NCBI RefSeq assembly: GCF_041021895.1
Contig: NZ_CP157428.1
Location: 2,542,001-2,606,000, forward strand
Length of the DNA: 64,000 bases
DNA from: Acinetobacter sp. XH1741
GTDB taxonomy: Bacteria > Pseudomonadota > Gammaproteobacteria > Pseudomonadales > Moraxellaceae
Direction of reading: 5' to 3'
The notes beneath the pieces are model-generated. The model was not told where the DNA came from, did no database searches, and was given only the letters and a program-made list of their open reading frames with translations. The translations under genes and the position numbers were made by a program. The stretch's first letter is position 1, and each line of letters begins with the position of its first letter. Below are positions 63,435 through 64,000 of this stretch, piece by piece.

Positions 63435-64000
63435 CTAATCTTGCTCTTGATCTACATTTATTGGCTTAATCTCATCTTCGAGTCTAAGCTGAGCAACGCC
63501 ATGAGTATTCACCAAGGTTTGTTGAACTTTAATGCGTTGAATCATTTTTTCAAGCACTTCAACTAATTCAGGATATTCGTAGTTCTGTACTTCTTCTAAG
63601 TTCAATACTAAATGGAAACCTTTATATTCATAATCAAACCATTGCTGATGATCTGACTTGTTGCCAGTATATTTTTCCATGACTTGCCATGTTTTTACTG
63701 CACCTTGGATACCCTTTAAATAGATTGGTGTTTTAGGTGCACATAGAAAATCACTTTTAATGAGCTGATAAGTATCATCCGAAATAAGTATTTCATCGAT
63801 TTCAGCAGCATACTGTAAACGTGCTGCTAAATTTACATCACGACCTACGATTGTATAAGCCATACGATGTGTTGCCCCATAGTTCCCAACGTGGCAATAA
63901 CCTGTACTAATCCCCATACGGATATGTAAGGCTGAATATCCCATCTTTTTCCAGCGCTCACGCAACAATTTCATTTGTTGACGCATAGCAATTGCCATCT
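63435..64000 (-). CDS. C-terminal part of a class III adenylate/guanylate cyclase (runs off the window)
   Basis: At least 187 aa of a longer protein whose start lies beyond base 64000. The visible part has HIRMGISTGYCHVGNYGATHRMAYTIVGRDVNLAARLQYAA in outline, the second half of a class III nucleotide-cyclase catalytic domain, with the VNLAARLQ motif used for transition-state contacts. A short C-terminal tail of unknown role follows. The metal-binding Asp pair would be upstream and is not seen. Class III adenylate cyclases occur in Acinetobacter as the cAMP source, so that is the likely job. Confidence 0.85.
   Translation of the reverse strand, partial: MAIAMRQQMKLLRERWKKMGYSALHIRMGISTGYCHVGNYGATHRMAYTIVGRDVNLAARLQYAAEIDEILISDDTYQLIKSDFLCAPKTPIYLKGIQGAVKTWQVMEKYTGNKSDHQQWFDYEYKGFHLVLNLEEVQNYEYPELVEVLEKMIQRIKVQQTLVNTHGVAQLRLEDEIKPINVDQEQD

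Overview
The window is AT-rich, densely coding bacterial chromosome. Gene content points to Acinetobacter, most likely the A. calcoaceticus-baumannii complex. The strongest pointers are a fused HAD-phosphatase/mannitol-1-phosphate dehydrogenase (mtlD), a divergent alkR/alkM alkane pair, stand-alone cobalamin salvage genes, metZ, and small lineage-type hypothetical proteins. I see no tRNA, rRNA, CRISPR array or prophage. The only mobile element is one intact IS3-family insertion sequence. Species assignment is inference from gene content.

Layout. 1-2.4 kb: a membrane diguanylate cyclase gene is split by the 1282-bp IS, with a 3-bp target duplication that restores the reading frame when removed. 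2.5-8.9 kb (minus): prmB-aroC, then a run ycgL, membrane protein, MoxR ATPase, CoxE-like VWA protein and a tryptophan synthase beta homologue without trpA. 8.9-13.7 kb: small hypothetical genes, a candidate intergenic sRNA, rnd, and ybaB-recR. 13.8-20.9 kb: metZ, a PhaC-like hydrolase with a serine nucleophile, an isochorismatase-like hydrolase, a methyltransferase, small lipoproteins, a GFA protein, a YARHG-like periplasmic protein and a HIT protein. 21-24.4 kb: a porin behind four tandem PhoB half-sites, then DUF937, DUF6231-like and DUF2797 proteins. 24.5-31.4 kb: a YbhGFSR-type exporter divergent from its CecR-type TetR repressor, then lpxB. 31.6-36 kb: a Fur-boxed TonB-dependent siderophore receptor followed by DUF3649, PepSY and DUF3325 inner-membrane genes. 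36-38.3 kb: a TauE-type exporter and DAHP synthase. 38.3-43.7 kb (minus): a 2H phosphoesterase, cobU, cobT, cobC, an HAE-type histidine phosphatase lipoprotein and cobS. 43.7-46.8 kb: mtlD, a strongly supported Fur-controlled sRNA locus, and ybaK. 47-54.1 kb: an ABC1 kinase, two acyl-CoA dehydrogenases, alkM and alkR. 54.2-57.9 kb: ppiD, hupB, a phasin and a membrane protein with a possible SCP2-like domain. 58-63.4 kb: the full iscRSUA-hscBA-fdx operon with a clear type-1 IscR site. The window ends in the 3' part of a class III nucleotide cyclase gene.

Links between genes. Iron is a recurrent theme: a Fur-boxed receptor operon, a Fur-boxed sRNA and the IscR-controlled Fe-S assembly operon. 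Phosphate control is suggested for the porin. Alkane hydroxylation by AlkM plausibly feeds the adjacent acyl-CoA dehydrogenases. The cob genes form a corrinoid salvage and nucleotide-loop assembly set, with no corrin-ring genes in view. The best candidates for undescribed or under-described biology are the two intergenic RNA loci (about 46.1-46.3 kb and 10.4-10.5 kb), the trpB homologue in the MoxR-VWA operon, and the extra phosphatase and 2H phosphoesterase in the cobalamin cluster.
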